From contig CM043945.1 of the NCBI GenBank assembly GCA_014529385.2, forward strand, positions 97,878,612 through 97,942,611: a DNA stretch of 64,000 nucleotides, written 5' to 3'. A program made the position numbers and the translations under genes. Positions within the stretch are counted from its first letter, which is position 1, and the number at the start of each line of letters is the position of its first letter. The DNA is from Adiantum capillus-veneris. Its lineage: Eukaryota > Streptophyta > Polypodiopsida > Polypodiales > Pteridaceae. Below are positions 22,824 through 32,269 of the stretch, piece after piece. The notes below the pieces were generated by a model. It had not been told where the DNA came from and did no database searches. It saw only the letters and a list, made by a program, of their open reading frames with translations.

Positions 22824-25800
22824 ATGATCTATGAGACCAACTCACGCTTGCGAATAAGCTTTTGGAATTGTAACAGGTATCCATGGAATGCGGGAATTGG
22901 CATTGATGAGCTTACCAATGACTCCGATGTGATACTTCTTGTCGAAACATGGGAGCATGATGCGCAACGAATTCTTGGATTTGACAAATACGATGTGCAT
23001 TCTTTGATGTGGGCCAAAAATGTAAAGCAACGAAGAGGCCAAGGAGGCGTAGCATGTATGACCAAAAAGGGTTTGAAAGATGTTTCCATTGTCAAAGAAG
23101 ATAAGTATAAACTCTACTTATGGCTGAAAATCAGCCCACCAAACGGTCAAGTCATGTTGTGGCCGGTTGCTACATTCCTCACTATGACTCCAACTTTTAT
23201 GCTTGCTTGAATATGGATAGATATCAGCCCTTTGTTGAACTAGAGGAAGACATTGCTCATTACAAGGATCAAGGTGAAGTCATTGTTTTTGGAGACATGA
23301 ATGCTCGCACAAATATGCTACAACACGACACACAACAAGTAGACATGCCGCATGTCTCAAGAAGAATGGATGACTCATACATGTATAATCGAAGTTCTAA
23401 TGATGCAAAAGAAGTGGATCACTATGGAAAGTCACTTCTACATATGTGCAATAGTACCGGAATGCTCATTGCAAATGGTGTATCTCTATGGCAAGGCACC
23501 AATGACTTTACATGTAGAAAGCACAATGGTGCTAGCGTGATTGACTATATGTTGTTCTCGGAAGCCACTCTAGAATGCATACAAAGCTTTACACTTGGTG
23601 AATGGAATCCAGAATCGGATCATAGGATGTTATGTATTGACCTCAAGTGTGGTAAACGGCCCGAGCATGTAGCCTCCAATCATGATGTGAATCATTTGTA
23701 CCTACGTCTAGACTTCAAACGAGCACTTATATATGCTGATATGGTGGACCAAATGTTAAGCATGATAGAGCATCAAGAGAGCCCAACATTAGAATGCAAG
23801 TGGAAAGTTTTCAAAGAAGTAATTTTCTCTTGTGCGAAGGAATGCTTTTCAGTGAAACACATGTCTTGCAAAAGGTCTAAGAAGGGTAGCACCAAGAAGA
23901 AATGGTTTGACATGGAATGTAGTCAAGCCCGAAGACACTTGCTAAGATTGGATGCAATCAAAGACAAGGAAGTTTACTTGGAATGTTCACACACATACAA
24001 AGCACTTGTTCAAAAGAAGAGGAGAAGGTGGGAAGTCGAAAAACAACTTCTTTTAGCACAAGAGAAAGCACATGCATGTGGCAAGTTTTGGCAAAATCTA
24101 AAAGGGAAGCGCGTTGAGAGCTTTGGTGACTTGACTCTTGAGGATATGTATATGCATTGTAAGAATCTCTATGAGCAACCCAATGTTGATAAGATGGAGT
24201 GTTGTAGCTCCCTTCCGTTTATGTCTCCTTTCTTTACCATTGAAGATGTATGTCGCGCGCTTGAGAAACTTGCTACTCGCAAGGCAGGTGACCTTCAAGG
24301 TGTCAAGGCTGAAATGATTAAATGGACAAGCAATAAAACACGATATTGGATATGCGATATGTTTAACCTTGCACTTCAGTATGGCATGCCTCATGATTGG
24401 AGTGCAAATTGGATCAAACCTTTGCACAAAGGAGGAGATGTAAACAATGTGAACAACTATCGCACTATAATGGTTGGTTCTTTAATGGCAAAGTTATTTG
24501 GATGTATCATGGAGATGAAGATAAGTGAATGGGTTGAAAAGAATGGCAAACGTGCACTTGGCCAAGCAGGTTTTCGAAAGCATCGTAGCACTATTGATCA
24601 CCTTGTCACTCTTTGAGTTCTTATGGAAGCGTCTCGATTGAAAGGAAAAAAGTTGTATTGTTGCTTTGTGGATTTCAAGAAAGCTTTTGACATGGTACCG
24701 CGAGGAAATATTTGGAGACGTATGCAAAGCCTTCAAGTGCCGAGAGAATTTATGCATGCAGTCTTTCGCATCTACCAAAAAGTGATATGTCAATTACGTA
24801 TGGGAGATGGAATTTCAAAAATTTTTGCAAGCACTATTGGTGTCAAACAAGGATGCCCACTTTCCCCAACCCTATTTGGGCTACTCATTGATGAATTGGA
24901 ATGCATGGTTCTTGACTTTATGCAGCAAGAAGGCATAGAAGAGGTTAAGATTGGAAATGCAGTGATCATGCTTTTGCTTTATGCCGATGATGTAGTGCTC
25001 TTGGCACATACCTTAGAAGATGCACAAAAGCTTATGAGTGTCTTGGAATGCTTTTGCCTACATAGCGGGCTGATTGTGAATGGATCCAAAACCAAGGTTA
25101 TGCTTGTAAAGACCCTCAATGATGAAAATACATGCATTGTATATAACAACGAGAAACTTGAAGTGGTAGATCACTTCAAGTACCTTGGCCTTGAGGTTCC
25201 ATCCAATCATAAATGGAAGGATTGTGCAATGCGTCGCTTGGAAGCCAGAAAGAGGGCCTATTATGCATTTGAGAACATGTGCAATGCAGGAGAGATCAAG
25301 TGTTGGGCTCTCAAAAAATACCTCTTTGACACATTGGTGACACCGGTGCTTCTTTATGGAGTGGAGGTGTGGGGTGGAAGCATTGGGAAGTCTACTTGGA
25401 AAGAGTTTGAGAATGTCCAAAAGCGTTTTCTCACCAACTTTCTCCAAGTCAAGACACAAACACCCTACATGCTCTTACTTCTTGAGTCCGGATTGCTTCC
25501 CGTTGAGGTCTTGGGCATGCAAAGGGTTGTGGAGTACATGCGTAAGACACAACATAGCCCTTTGCATCGACTTCCTAGAATCGCATATGAAGCAAGTCAA
25601 ATGGTTCAAAAGACATGCAAGAGCAAAATACTAAGTTCGGGGTGGATGCTTGATATCAAGAAATGGTTTGGAAGATGGGATGCATGTCACTTGGTCAAGG
25701 ATGCATCGATCGACTCCCAAGTTAATGAGGCCTTCTTACAACGCCAATGTATCATGGCTTGGGAGAAATCCGGAGGTTCTCGCTTCAGCCATTACACCAC

Positions 25801-26203
25801 ACACGTTGCCCCAAACTACAAATCTCTCTTCTTCTCGGAATGAGGTAACCGAACCCATTCCTACATCCTTGAGCCCATCCCGTTGAGTGCGATCCGCACC
25901 ATTGCCTCCATTCGTCTTAGCTCCCATTCTCTACGCTGCGAGACAGGACGTTGGGGCACTGGCGAGGAGTGTCATCGACTTTGCACCTTATGCCCTCGTC
26001 AAGTGCGAGAGAGTGAGTACCACACACTACATGAGTGCTCAGCTTTTGACCACATTAGGTCCTCTTTTCCCCATATATTCAGCCATGATCTCTCCCTACA
26101 TACCTTCCTCTCCCAACCACGATGTGGACTCTCTATTGCGACGCTCATTTCAACCATTTTTGAGCATCGAGAGTCACTTATGAACTCCATTCACACCACG
26201 TGA
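22824..26203 (+). pseudogene. LINE-A ORF2: endonuclease-reverse transcriptase, disrupted
   Basis: Homologous throughout to ORF2 of LINE-B. An ATG at 22824 follows the ORF1 stop by 6 nt. The endonuclease start (SFWNCNRYPWNAG, LLVETWEHD) is in the first frame to about 23150. A frameshift then moves it to the frame holding VAGCYIPHYD, GDMNART and SDHRML. A TGA at 24614-24616, where LINE-B has CGT (Arg), and a TGA at 25841-25843, where LINE-B has AGA (Arg), interrupt it. RT motifs remain between them: CCFVDFKKAFDMVPR, GVKQGCPLSPTLFG and LLYADDVVLLA. The C-terminal zinc motif (CTLCPRQVRESEYHTLHEC) is kept. Nonfunctional as it stands. Confidence 0.9.
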
Positions 26204-26215
26204 CATGTTCATTTG

Positions 26216-26246
26216 GTCCCATAGGTCATATTTGACCTCCCAGGAC
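26216..26246 (+). other. 3' hairpin of LINE-A
   Basis: AGGTCA (26223-26228), loop TATT, TGACCT (26233-26238), with an outer GTCC/GGAC pair (26216-26219 and 26243-26246). The same structure is in LINE-B. It probably marks the RNA 3' end for the reverse transcriptase. Confidence 0.7.
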
Positions 26247-26262
26247 GATAATAGAACTATCT

Positions 26263-26640
<378 letters not shown>

Positions 26641-26727
26641 ACCACGGGTTTCCCTCTTTTGCTTGAGCGTCAAAACTCAGATCTGAAATCTAAGTTTTTC
26701 ACGCTTTGGATTTATTTTTCACCCCTG

Positions 26728-26835
26728 TTGGCGTCGCTATGGGCGTCGCTATTTTCTTTGTTGCATAGCGACGCCCGTAGCGACGTCGTGGATTTTCACT
26801 TTTGAGCGTCGCACTGCGTGCGTCGCTAATGTGAA
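26728..26835. repeat. Right subterminal AGCGACG repeats of the CACTA element
   Basis: At least six CGTCGCT/AGCGACG motifs in both orientations lie next to the right terminus, matching 13625-13825. Confidence 0.85.
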
Positions 26836-26837
26836 GT

Positions 26838-26850
26838 ACCTCTTGTAGTG
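26838..26850 (-). repeat. Right terminal inverted repeat of the CACTA element
   Basis: ACCTCTTGTAGTG, the complement of 13595-13607, followed by the target duplication GAT. Confidence 0.95.
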
Positions 26851-27067
26851 GATGTTTGACCCAGATTGCCTCACTTGGTTTTGTGTTTTTGTTTATACCT
26901 ACAGATTGTGGAGTTGTTTTATGCATATGCAAGCATCACTTTTGATGCACTTGATCATGGTTTTTCATGATTGCATAGTGGTCAAGTGATCTCCCACTTT
27001 GTTGCCATTTTATCAACATTTTGATTGAAATTTTGCTTGGGTTTTTACTCAGTTTACAGGGGAGACT

Positions 27068-27256
27068 TGAAGGGGATCGGGGAGCACCACAGACGGAGAG
27101 TGAGAGAGAGAGAAGGAGACACACACACGATGTGGGTGGGGAGACTTCAAAGAGTGAGCAGCCCCCTATACACTTATGCTATGTATAAGGTATACAAGTC
27201 AGTGGGCGCCCAGACTCTGGGTGGCCGGGCAAGGCACAGACGCCTATACCCCAACA
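27068..27256 (-). repeat. 3' LTR, 189 bp
   Basis: Bounded by TGAAGGGGAT and ACCCCAACA. Same length as the partner at 30431-30619. Confidence 0.95.
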
Positions 27257-27272
27257 ACCTCCCACTTAAAGG
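27257..27272 (-). promoter_or_regulatory. Polypurine tract
   Basis: On the minus strand TTTAAGTGGGAGGT runs straight into the LTR start TGTTGGGG. This is the classical plus-strand primer of plant Copia elements. Confidence 0.85.
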
Positions 27273-27335
27273 TGACTGTGCCTTTAAGCAAGAGAACCTA
27301 GTCTAAAGACTACAAAAGGCGAGAGAAAACCGCTC

Positions 27336-28613
27336 TCAACCGATGCCCACTGGCTGGCTGTGATCGTGTGCATCCGGCTGTCCTGCTCCCATGTAAGTCC
27401 ATACACCACCAGACGTACCGCACACGTACTGCAAGTATGTACGCAATACCTGCATATCTCCCTCGTGCACTATGCCATCATCAGTCAACAGACGACTGAC
27501 AACCCCAACTACAAATGCTCCCACTACAGCTGCGATATCCGGTCTCAAGATCAGCATCTCATACATGAGACCACCGAATTCCGATACAATGCTAGCGGGC
27601 CCTGCTAGCTTTACGGAGCATGCATCAACATATATATCCCTAGCAATAGGCATCTCTAACTGACAAGGCATGTCAGCCACATGCATCTCCTGACTGTCCG
27701 CAAAAGACGCATCAACCTGTCGTGCAACCTCAGAGCAAAACAACATATCCTGCACAACTATATCCCCATGCTCACTGTCGAGCATAGAAAGGAATGATTG
27801 CATAATCGCTGACGTCTCAGTCTCCTCTGCAATCATCCACTGCAAACATGACCACTCAATCTGTTGTGACTCACTAGAGCTCTCATGCTCTAACTCCGTA
27901 TGCATAGACTCTTGCACAACGTCCTCCTGTCGTGACTCACTAGAGCAAGACCGCTCTACCTGTCTATCCTGCATAGAAGTATCTCGCACAACTGACTCTC
28001 TACTTTGCTTAATCACTAGCAAAGCATGCATGTCTGACTCTGTCACCTCTCTGTGTGACTGCTCAAGTCGTGCCCCAACTGTGTGCACAACGAGCTCACT
28101 ACTCTGCACTCCATGCAAAGTACCCTGCAACCCATGAGCAAAAGAGACTCGCCTGCTCTCTCGCTCTCTACCTGGCTGCATGATCACAGAGACAACACCG
28201 TCTCTCGCATGATCCACATGCAATGGGTAACCTGTACCACTCCTGGCACCTCTTGCAATCACTAGCGAACCCAAATGCATCACAAAATCTCGCTTTCGTA
28301 GCGAAATCTGACATCCACAATCTCTAAGCTGACCAATCGAGATCAAACTCACTGTCAAATCTGGTACATAGCGCACATGTCGTAACAAGTAAGATACACC
28401 ACTCGGTAATGACAGTCTCACATCTCCTGCACCTGCTATCGCATGCACCGATCCATCGGTCAAACGTACACTGCCAAGCATCCCGCTAGAATAGCTACAA
28501 AACCATGCACGATGTAGCGTGACATGAAACATAGCATCTGCGTCTAGCAACCACTGCGAAGGGAGTGCACTATCCACATGTATAGCATCTCGTGCATAGC
28601 TCGAGGTATCCAT
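27336..28613 (-). CDS. Copia-derived fusion ORF: protease-like, pre-integrase, acidic linker, RNase H tail
   Basis: The 425-residue frame begins in the second copy of a 157-bp duplication. Residues 20-60 carry a protease-like block in which the usual DSG core reads DAD (WLLDADAMFHVT), so proteolysis is unlikely. Residues 60-140 match the GAG-pre-integrase region (LRHVRYVPDLTVSLISIGQL). Residues 150-330 form an acidic, Ser/Glu/His-rich linker with no known domain. Residues 335-415 match the end of Copia RT/RNase H (FGGLMYEMLILRPDIAAVVG, then LRTYLQYVCGTSGGVW). Integrase and the RT core have been deleted, yet the frame is open over 1.27 kb. The upstream gag frame overlaps it in another frame. 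Confidence 0.7.
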   Translation of the reverse strand: MDTSSYARDAIHVDSALPSQWLLDADAMFHVTLHRAWFCSYSSGMLGSVRLTDGSVHAIAGAGDVRLSLPSGVSYLLRHVRYVPDLTVSLISIGQLRDCGCQISLRKRDFVMHLGSLVIARGARSGTGYPLHVDHARDGVVSVIMQPGRERESRRVSFAHGLQGTLHGVQSSELVVHTVGARLEQSHREVTESDMHALLVIKQSRESVVRDTSMQDRQVERSCSSESRQEDVVQESMHTELEHESSSESQQIEWSCLQWMIAEETETSAIMQSFLSMLDSEHGDIVVQDMLFCSEVARQVDASFADSQEMHVADMPCQLEMPIARDIYVDACSVKLAGPASIVSEFGGLMYEMLILRPDIAAVVGAFVVGVVSRLLTDDGIVHEGDMQVLRTYLQYVCGTSGGVWTYMGAGQPDAHDHSQPVGIG

Positions 28614-28764
28614 CGGTCAAACGTACACTGCCAAGCATCCCGCTAGAATAGCTACAAAACCATGCACGATGCGGCGTGACATGAAACATAGCATCTGCGT
28701 CTAGCAACCACTGCAAAGGGAGTGCACTATCCACATGTATAGCATCTCGTGCATAGCTCAAGGT
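28451..28764 (-). repeat. 157-bp tandem duplication
   Basis: 28451-28607 is repeated at 28608-28764 with only a few base differences (for example tagcg/cggcg and gcgaagg/gcaaagg). As 157 is not a multiple of 3, it splits what was one gag-pol frame into two. The protease-like block is encoded twice. Confidence 0.9.
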
Positions 28765-29298
28765 AAAAGTGACATCCTCGTCACTAGTATACTCCAACAC
28801 TACATGTGCCTCAACTGTCAAAGCAACTGAGTCCATGGCATCACTACATACATCTCTGAGACTGCCATGTCTCTTACAATGTCGCATACGACGAAAACAG
28901 CGTCGTCTAACGTGTCCAGAATGACCACAATACCAACATGTCACCTGTCGGCGTACTCGTGAATGTACATGTCTCACACAAGTCCGTGATGACTCAGATC
29001 TATCATACATATCATGTAATCTGCGCCAAAGTTCTCTCGAAGTAGTCTCATACATAACAAGAGCATATACAGATTCCGCAAGGTGCAAAGAGAGCGTAGA
29101 TAGTGCCATCTCCTCTAGCTCCTGCCACTGATCGTCAGACATGTTTGAAGGTCTACCTGCATCACCACTCAATGGTCGATGCAACCCTCGTTGTGTCAAT
29201 GCATCAAGCATACACTCTCTCCATGCCGCAAAGTCTGACCCATCAAACACGCGCATCTGTGAGAGGTCACAATCTAATCGATCACCTGTCTCTGCCAT
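28570..29298 (-). CDS. Short Copia gag with zinc knuckle
   Basis: I choose the ATG at 29298 (MAETGDRLDCDLSQMRVFDG), because the frame upstream of it is hydrophobic leader without gag likeness. Residues 10-110 match the Copia gag N-terminal region (FDGSDFAAWRECMLDALTQR, then a helical block ending in RELWRRLHDMYD). The usual middle of gag (UBN2 region) is largely lost. A CCHC-type knuckle follows at about 120-135 (CWYCGHSGHVRRRCF). After an acidic stretch it enters the first copy of the protease-like block and ends after the duplication junction. Gag would coat element RNA in the cytoplasm. This short form is probably defective. Confidence 0.7.
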   Translation of the reverse strand: MAETGDRLDCDLSQMRVFDGSDFAAWRECMLDALTQRGLHRPLSGDAGRPSNMSDDQWQELEEMALSTLSLHLAESVYALVMYETTSRELWRRLHDMYDRSESSRTCVRHVHSRVRRQVTCWYCGHSGHVRRRCFRRMRHCKRHGSLRDVCSDAMDSVALTVEAHVVLEYTSDEDVTFTLSYARDAIHVDSALPLQWLLDADAMFHVTPHRAWFCSYSSGMLGSVRLTDGYLELCTRCYTCG

Positions 29299-30416
29299 GA
29301 GCACAATGTAGCAAACTAGAAAGCAAAACCACCTCACCAACAACACCTGGAAACTGTCTACCAATATGGCCAGAAACACAATGTAAAACTTGTAAGACAC
29401 ACTCCAAAATAGAGCTCCCGCAATGTCAATACAAGCCTCGCCTGCTCTAGTATCACATTGCAATCTGTGAGCTAATCACCAAGCCCACACTGTGCAGTAT
29501 CGATGCATACACACGCACAAATCTCCCACCTGCAGAGAACACCGCACGCAAATGCTGAGTGCAACCCACAATCTCTACCTAGATCGCATAAATGATGCAT
29601 AAAACTCCTGGGAAAATTTCGCGAGAGTTTCGTCAGTAAAACGGCCACAAAACCAGTAACCAAACTGACTGCACGCTCAAAACCATGAGCAACCAAAGCG
29701 CATCAAACCGCACTCCAAATGCATGCACCAATCTCCACACTTTGCATACATCATTGCAAACACCTGCAAATCTAGTACACAAATATCTACTCTACCTGTG
29801 ACTGCCAAAAAACATGCTCGAGGCATACATTGCCGAGCTCAAAATGCAATCACATTAGTCTCCCTGAGCATCAAACCACATAAGGCATACATCGTATCCT
29901 CCCACCTGTGAGGAAACTTGCAGCAAATATCACTCTCACATCTGAGAGCAAACCATGTGTGGAATCCTAGACACACAATAAACAATTGTTGCTGCTACAG
30001 AAAATTCAGCGTTCAGAATTTTAAAATTTTGATATGACGAGCGCGTCCGGAGCGTGCCAAAACCCCAAGGTAGTTTCCTGGATCACATGTATCCGAGTCC
30101 GGGTGTGAAAGCTATGCCAAAAAACCTCCGTTTCGATCCAAAAACGCAGCATAAACTGCCAAAAGAGGGCTGAAAAATGCAGCTCCTCAATCGTAGCTCG
30201 AATGAAGTTTTTGATGGCTCGAATGGCTTCGAAAGGGGGGTAAAACGCCAGGACGTCTATAGGAAACGCTCTCGGAGAGCTGAATTTGCCGATGCCGAAG
30301 TCGAAACCCTGTTTGCACTCTTGAAAGTGCGCGCTCGCGCGGACGCGATTTCGGGAATGAAACTGGCTCTCCGCTGTCGTCGTGACTGTGCACACACGGG
30401 CTCCCTCCGCACCTAC
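29299..30416 (-). other. Leader of the non-autonomous Copia element
   Basis: About 1.1 kb between primer site and gag ATG, unusually long for Copia. It has only short frames. Near 30040 the phrase 'gcgcgtccggagcgtgccaaaaccccaagg' resembles 'cgcgtccggaacggcccaaaaccccag' in the LTR at 59130-59156. The sharing is partial and unexplained. Confidence 0.6.
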
Positions 30417-30428
30417 GCTCTGATACCA
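30417..30428 (-). promoter_or_regulatory. Primer binding site, tRNA-Met type
   Basis: Minus-strand TGGTATCAGAGC, 2 nt from the 5' LTR. Confidence 0.9.
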
Positions 30429-30430
30429 AT

Positions 30431-30619
30431 TGAAGGGGATCGGGGAGCACCACAGATGGACAGTGAGAGAGAGAGAAGGAGATACACACACGATGTGGGT
30501 GGGGAGACTCCAAAGAGTGAGCAGCCCCCTATACACTTATGCTATGTATAAGGTATACAAGTCGGTGGGCGCCCAGACTCTGGGCGGCCGGGCAAGGCAC
30601 AGATGCCTATACCCCAACA
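30431..30619 (-). repeat. 5' LTR, 189 bp
   Basis: Partner of 27068-27256. Followed by the target duplication AGACT. Confidence 0.95.
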
Positions 30620-30877
30620 AGACTCTGCCACTTTTCTCCCAAGATTTCTTCCCAAAGTTTCTTGGCATCTATATAGCAGACATGTGTGATAGTTCAAAGT
30701 TGAGAGTTGGGATACGGAGCGTGCTTTAGAGAGATATTTTTTTTGGAAATTGAACCTAATGGAAAATTTCCCAAAAATCTCTCTCCAAAAATCATGCCCT
30801 AGAAATTTTAGTCGACAATTTTATTTCAAAAAAGCTCGCTCCACATAATAATTTTGTAACGCTTTAGGTGCCACACG

Positions 30878-30880
<3 letters not shown>

Positions 30881-30954
<74 letters not shown>

Positions 30955-31015
30955 CAGCCTCAGCCCCACCTTCTCCCCCTCTCTCGTTCTCAACCCACAC
31001 TCTCTCTCTCCCTCA

Positions 31016-31084
<69 letters not shown>
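30881..31084 (+). repeat. (CT)n tract 5' of LINE-B
   Basis: CT at about 30881-30951, a CT/CA-rich piece with a few unique bases, then pure CT at 31019-31084. LINE-B starts immediately after. Confidence 0.95.
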
Positions 31085-31087
<3 letters not shown>

Positions 31088-31312
31088 GCAGCCGTTTTTT
31101 GACCTAGTAGACAGCAGTCCACTCTTTTGATGATAACTTCTTCATCCGAACTCCGATTTGGGTGATCTATAGCCTCAATCGAAGAGCACGAAGTCCTCTA
31201 CGCATTGATGTAAAGATAGAAATTTTCAGAGTTATGGAAGGCGTTTCTGTAGCAGCATTTCCGAAGTGAACAGGTTCAACAAAATTGATTCTCATTTCCT
31301 ATTTTACATACA

Positions 31313-32263
31313 ATGTCTTCCGGCACTCGCAAGGGTTCTTCTTCTTCAACAAGGTCCACAACCATTGTGGAAAATGATCCAAAATCTCCTAAGTGTGGAG
31401 ATAGCAACACAACCACCCAACCAATGACATCGGAAACCATGATCATGGCGTACTTGGTATCATTGCAAGAGACCGTAAACAAACAAGGCGAAGAATTACG
31501 AGCACTTGCAATGGAGAATGGCACACTAAGGGTACTTGTGGTTGAGAATGAGAATCTCAAGAGGACACTTGAGATGCAAACAACACGTTTGATGCAACTT
31601 GAAGAGGAATTCAAGGAATGTAAACGCTCTCTTGTGGACTTGAATGCTTTGAAGGAGCGGATGAGCAAAGTAGAGCATGACCATGTATTGAAAGAGGAGA
31701 AATTTGACACTATGAGCCGGGATGTATGCGACATGAAAAATGTATGCACAAACAAGTCTTGGGCTGATGTATGTGGTAGCAATGTGGTTTCTAATTCCTC
31801 ACTCATGCAAGCTATGGTTCAAACAAAGAATGTTGAGAATGTAGATGTGGAGGAGTTGAAGGAACGGGAGCGACGTTCCAAGAACATTGTTATTCGTGGA
31901 ATTCCCGAAGAGAAGTTAGAGACACCTCCTTCTCTTGCCATTGTTATTGAAGATTTCTTCAAAACCCACTTTGGCATGTCCGGAGTTATGGTCTATGGAG
32001 CACATAGAGTGGGGAAGCAAGGAGCTCCTCGCTCGGGAGAACGGCCAATTGTATGCACCATGCCGGATGAGACCACGCGAAAGATTATCCTTGATAATAG
32101 TTGGATCTATTTGAGGAATACAAAATGTTTTGTATGTGAAGATCGCACTATTAAGCAACAAAATATGCGTCGCAAGGCATATGAGAAAAAGAATAATAAA
32201 AACAAGGAAATATCTCATGAAGAAAATGTGCCCAAGGAGAAGGCAAGTCTCTCAAGCAAATAG
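31313..32263 (+). CDS. LINE-B ORF1: coiled-coil RNA-binding protein
   Basis: Encodes 316 residues and would coat the LINE transcript and assist reverse transcription. A low-complexity Ser/Thr head (1-45) is followed by a coiled coil of about 100 residues (SLQETVNKQGEELRALAMEN, MQTTRLMQLEEEFKE). The RRM-like part begins at RRSKNIVIRGIPEE (about 190), with HFGMSGVMVYGAHRVGKQG, RPIVCTMPDE and KIILDNSWIYL. A basic C-terminal block follows (EDRTIKQQNMRRKAYEKK). This is the order seen in L1 and Tx1-like ORF1 proteins with an RRM. No CCHC knuckle is visible. The start ATG matches that of LINE-A. The stop is 6 nt before the ORF2 start. Confidence 0.85.
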   Translation: MSSGTRKGSSSSTRSTTIVENDPKSPKCGDSNTTTQPMTSETMIMAYLVSLQETVNKQGEELRALAMENGTLRVLVVENENLKRTLEMQTTRLMQLEEEFKECKRSLVDLNALKERMSKVEHDHVLKEEKFDTMSRDVCDMKNVCTNKSWADVCGSNVVSNSSLMQAMVQTKNVENVDVEELKERERRSKNIVIRGIPEEKLETPPSLAIVIEDFFKTHFGMSGVMVYGAHRVGKQGAPRSGERPIVCTMPDETTRKIILDNSWIYLRNTKCFVCEDRTIKQQNMRRKAYEKKNNKNKEISHEENVPKEKASLSSK

Positions 32264-32269
32264 GGATGC

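Larger units (their letters stand above)
21661..26262 (+). mobile_element. LINE-A, full-length but decayed, inside a (CT)n tract
   Basis: Starts 'agccgttttttgacctagta' right after (CT)n and ends '...gacgataatagaactatcta' right before (CT)n, with no poly(A). It has a 5' UTR of about 215 bp, ORF1, ORF2 after a 6-nt gap, and a short 3' end. It is clearly the same family as LINE-B at 31085-35698. It is nested inside the 13.3-kb CACTA element. ORF2 holds one frameshift and two stops, so it is older or less constrained than LINE-B. Confidence 0.9.
27063..30624 (-). mobile_element. Non-autonomous Copia retrotransposon, 3.55 kb, with TSD AGACT
   Basis: Two 189-bp LTRs (27068-27256 and 30431-30619) are flanked by the 5-bp duplication AGACT (27063-27067, 30620-30624). 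The primer site is at the right end and the polypurine tract at the left, so the element reads on the minus strand. The 3.2-kb interior keeps a shortened gag, a zinc knuckle, a protease-like piece, a GAG-pre-integrase-like piece and the last part of RNase H. Integrase and reverse transcriptase are missing. The LTRs differ at about seven positions by eye. It must use proteins from another Copia element to move. Confidence 0.9.

Noticed and set aside
31276-31806. 176-residue minus-strand frame
   Set aside because: Antisense shadow of LINE-B ORF1. The + strand frame has a recognisable ORF1 layout and this one does not.
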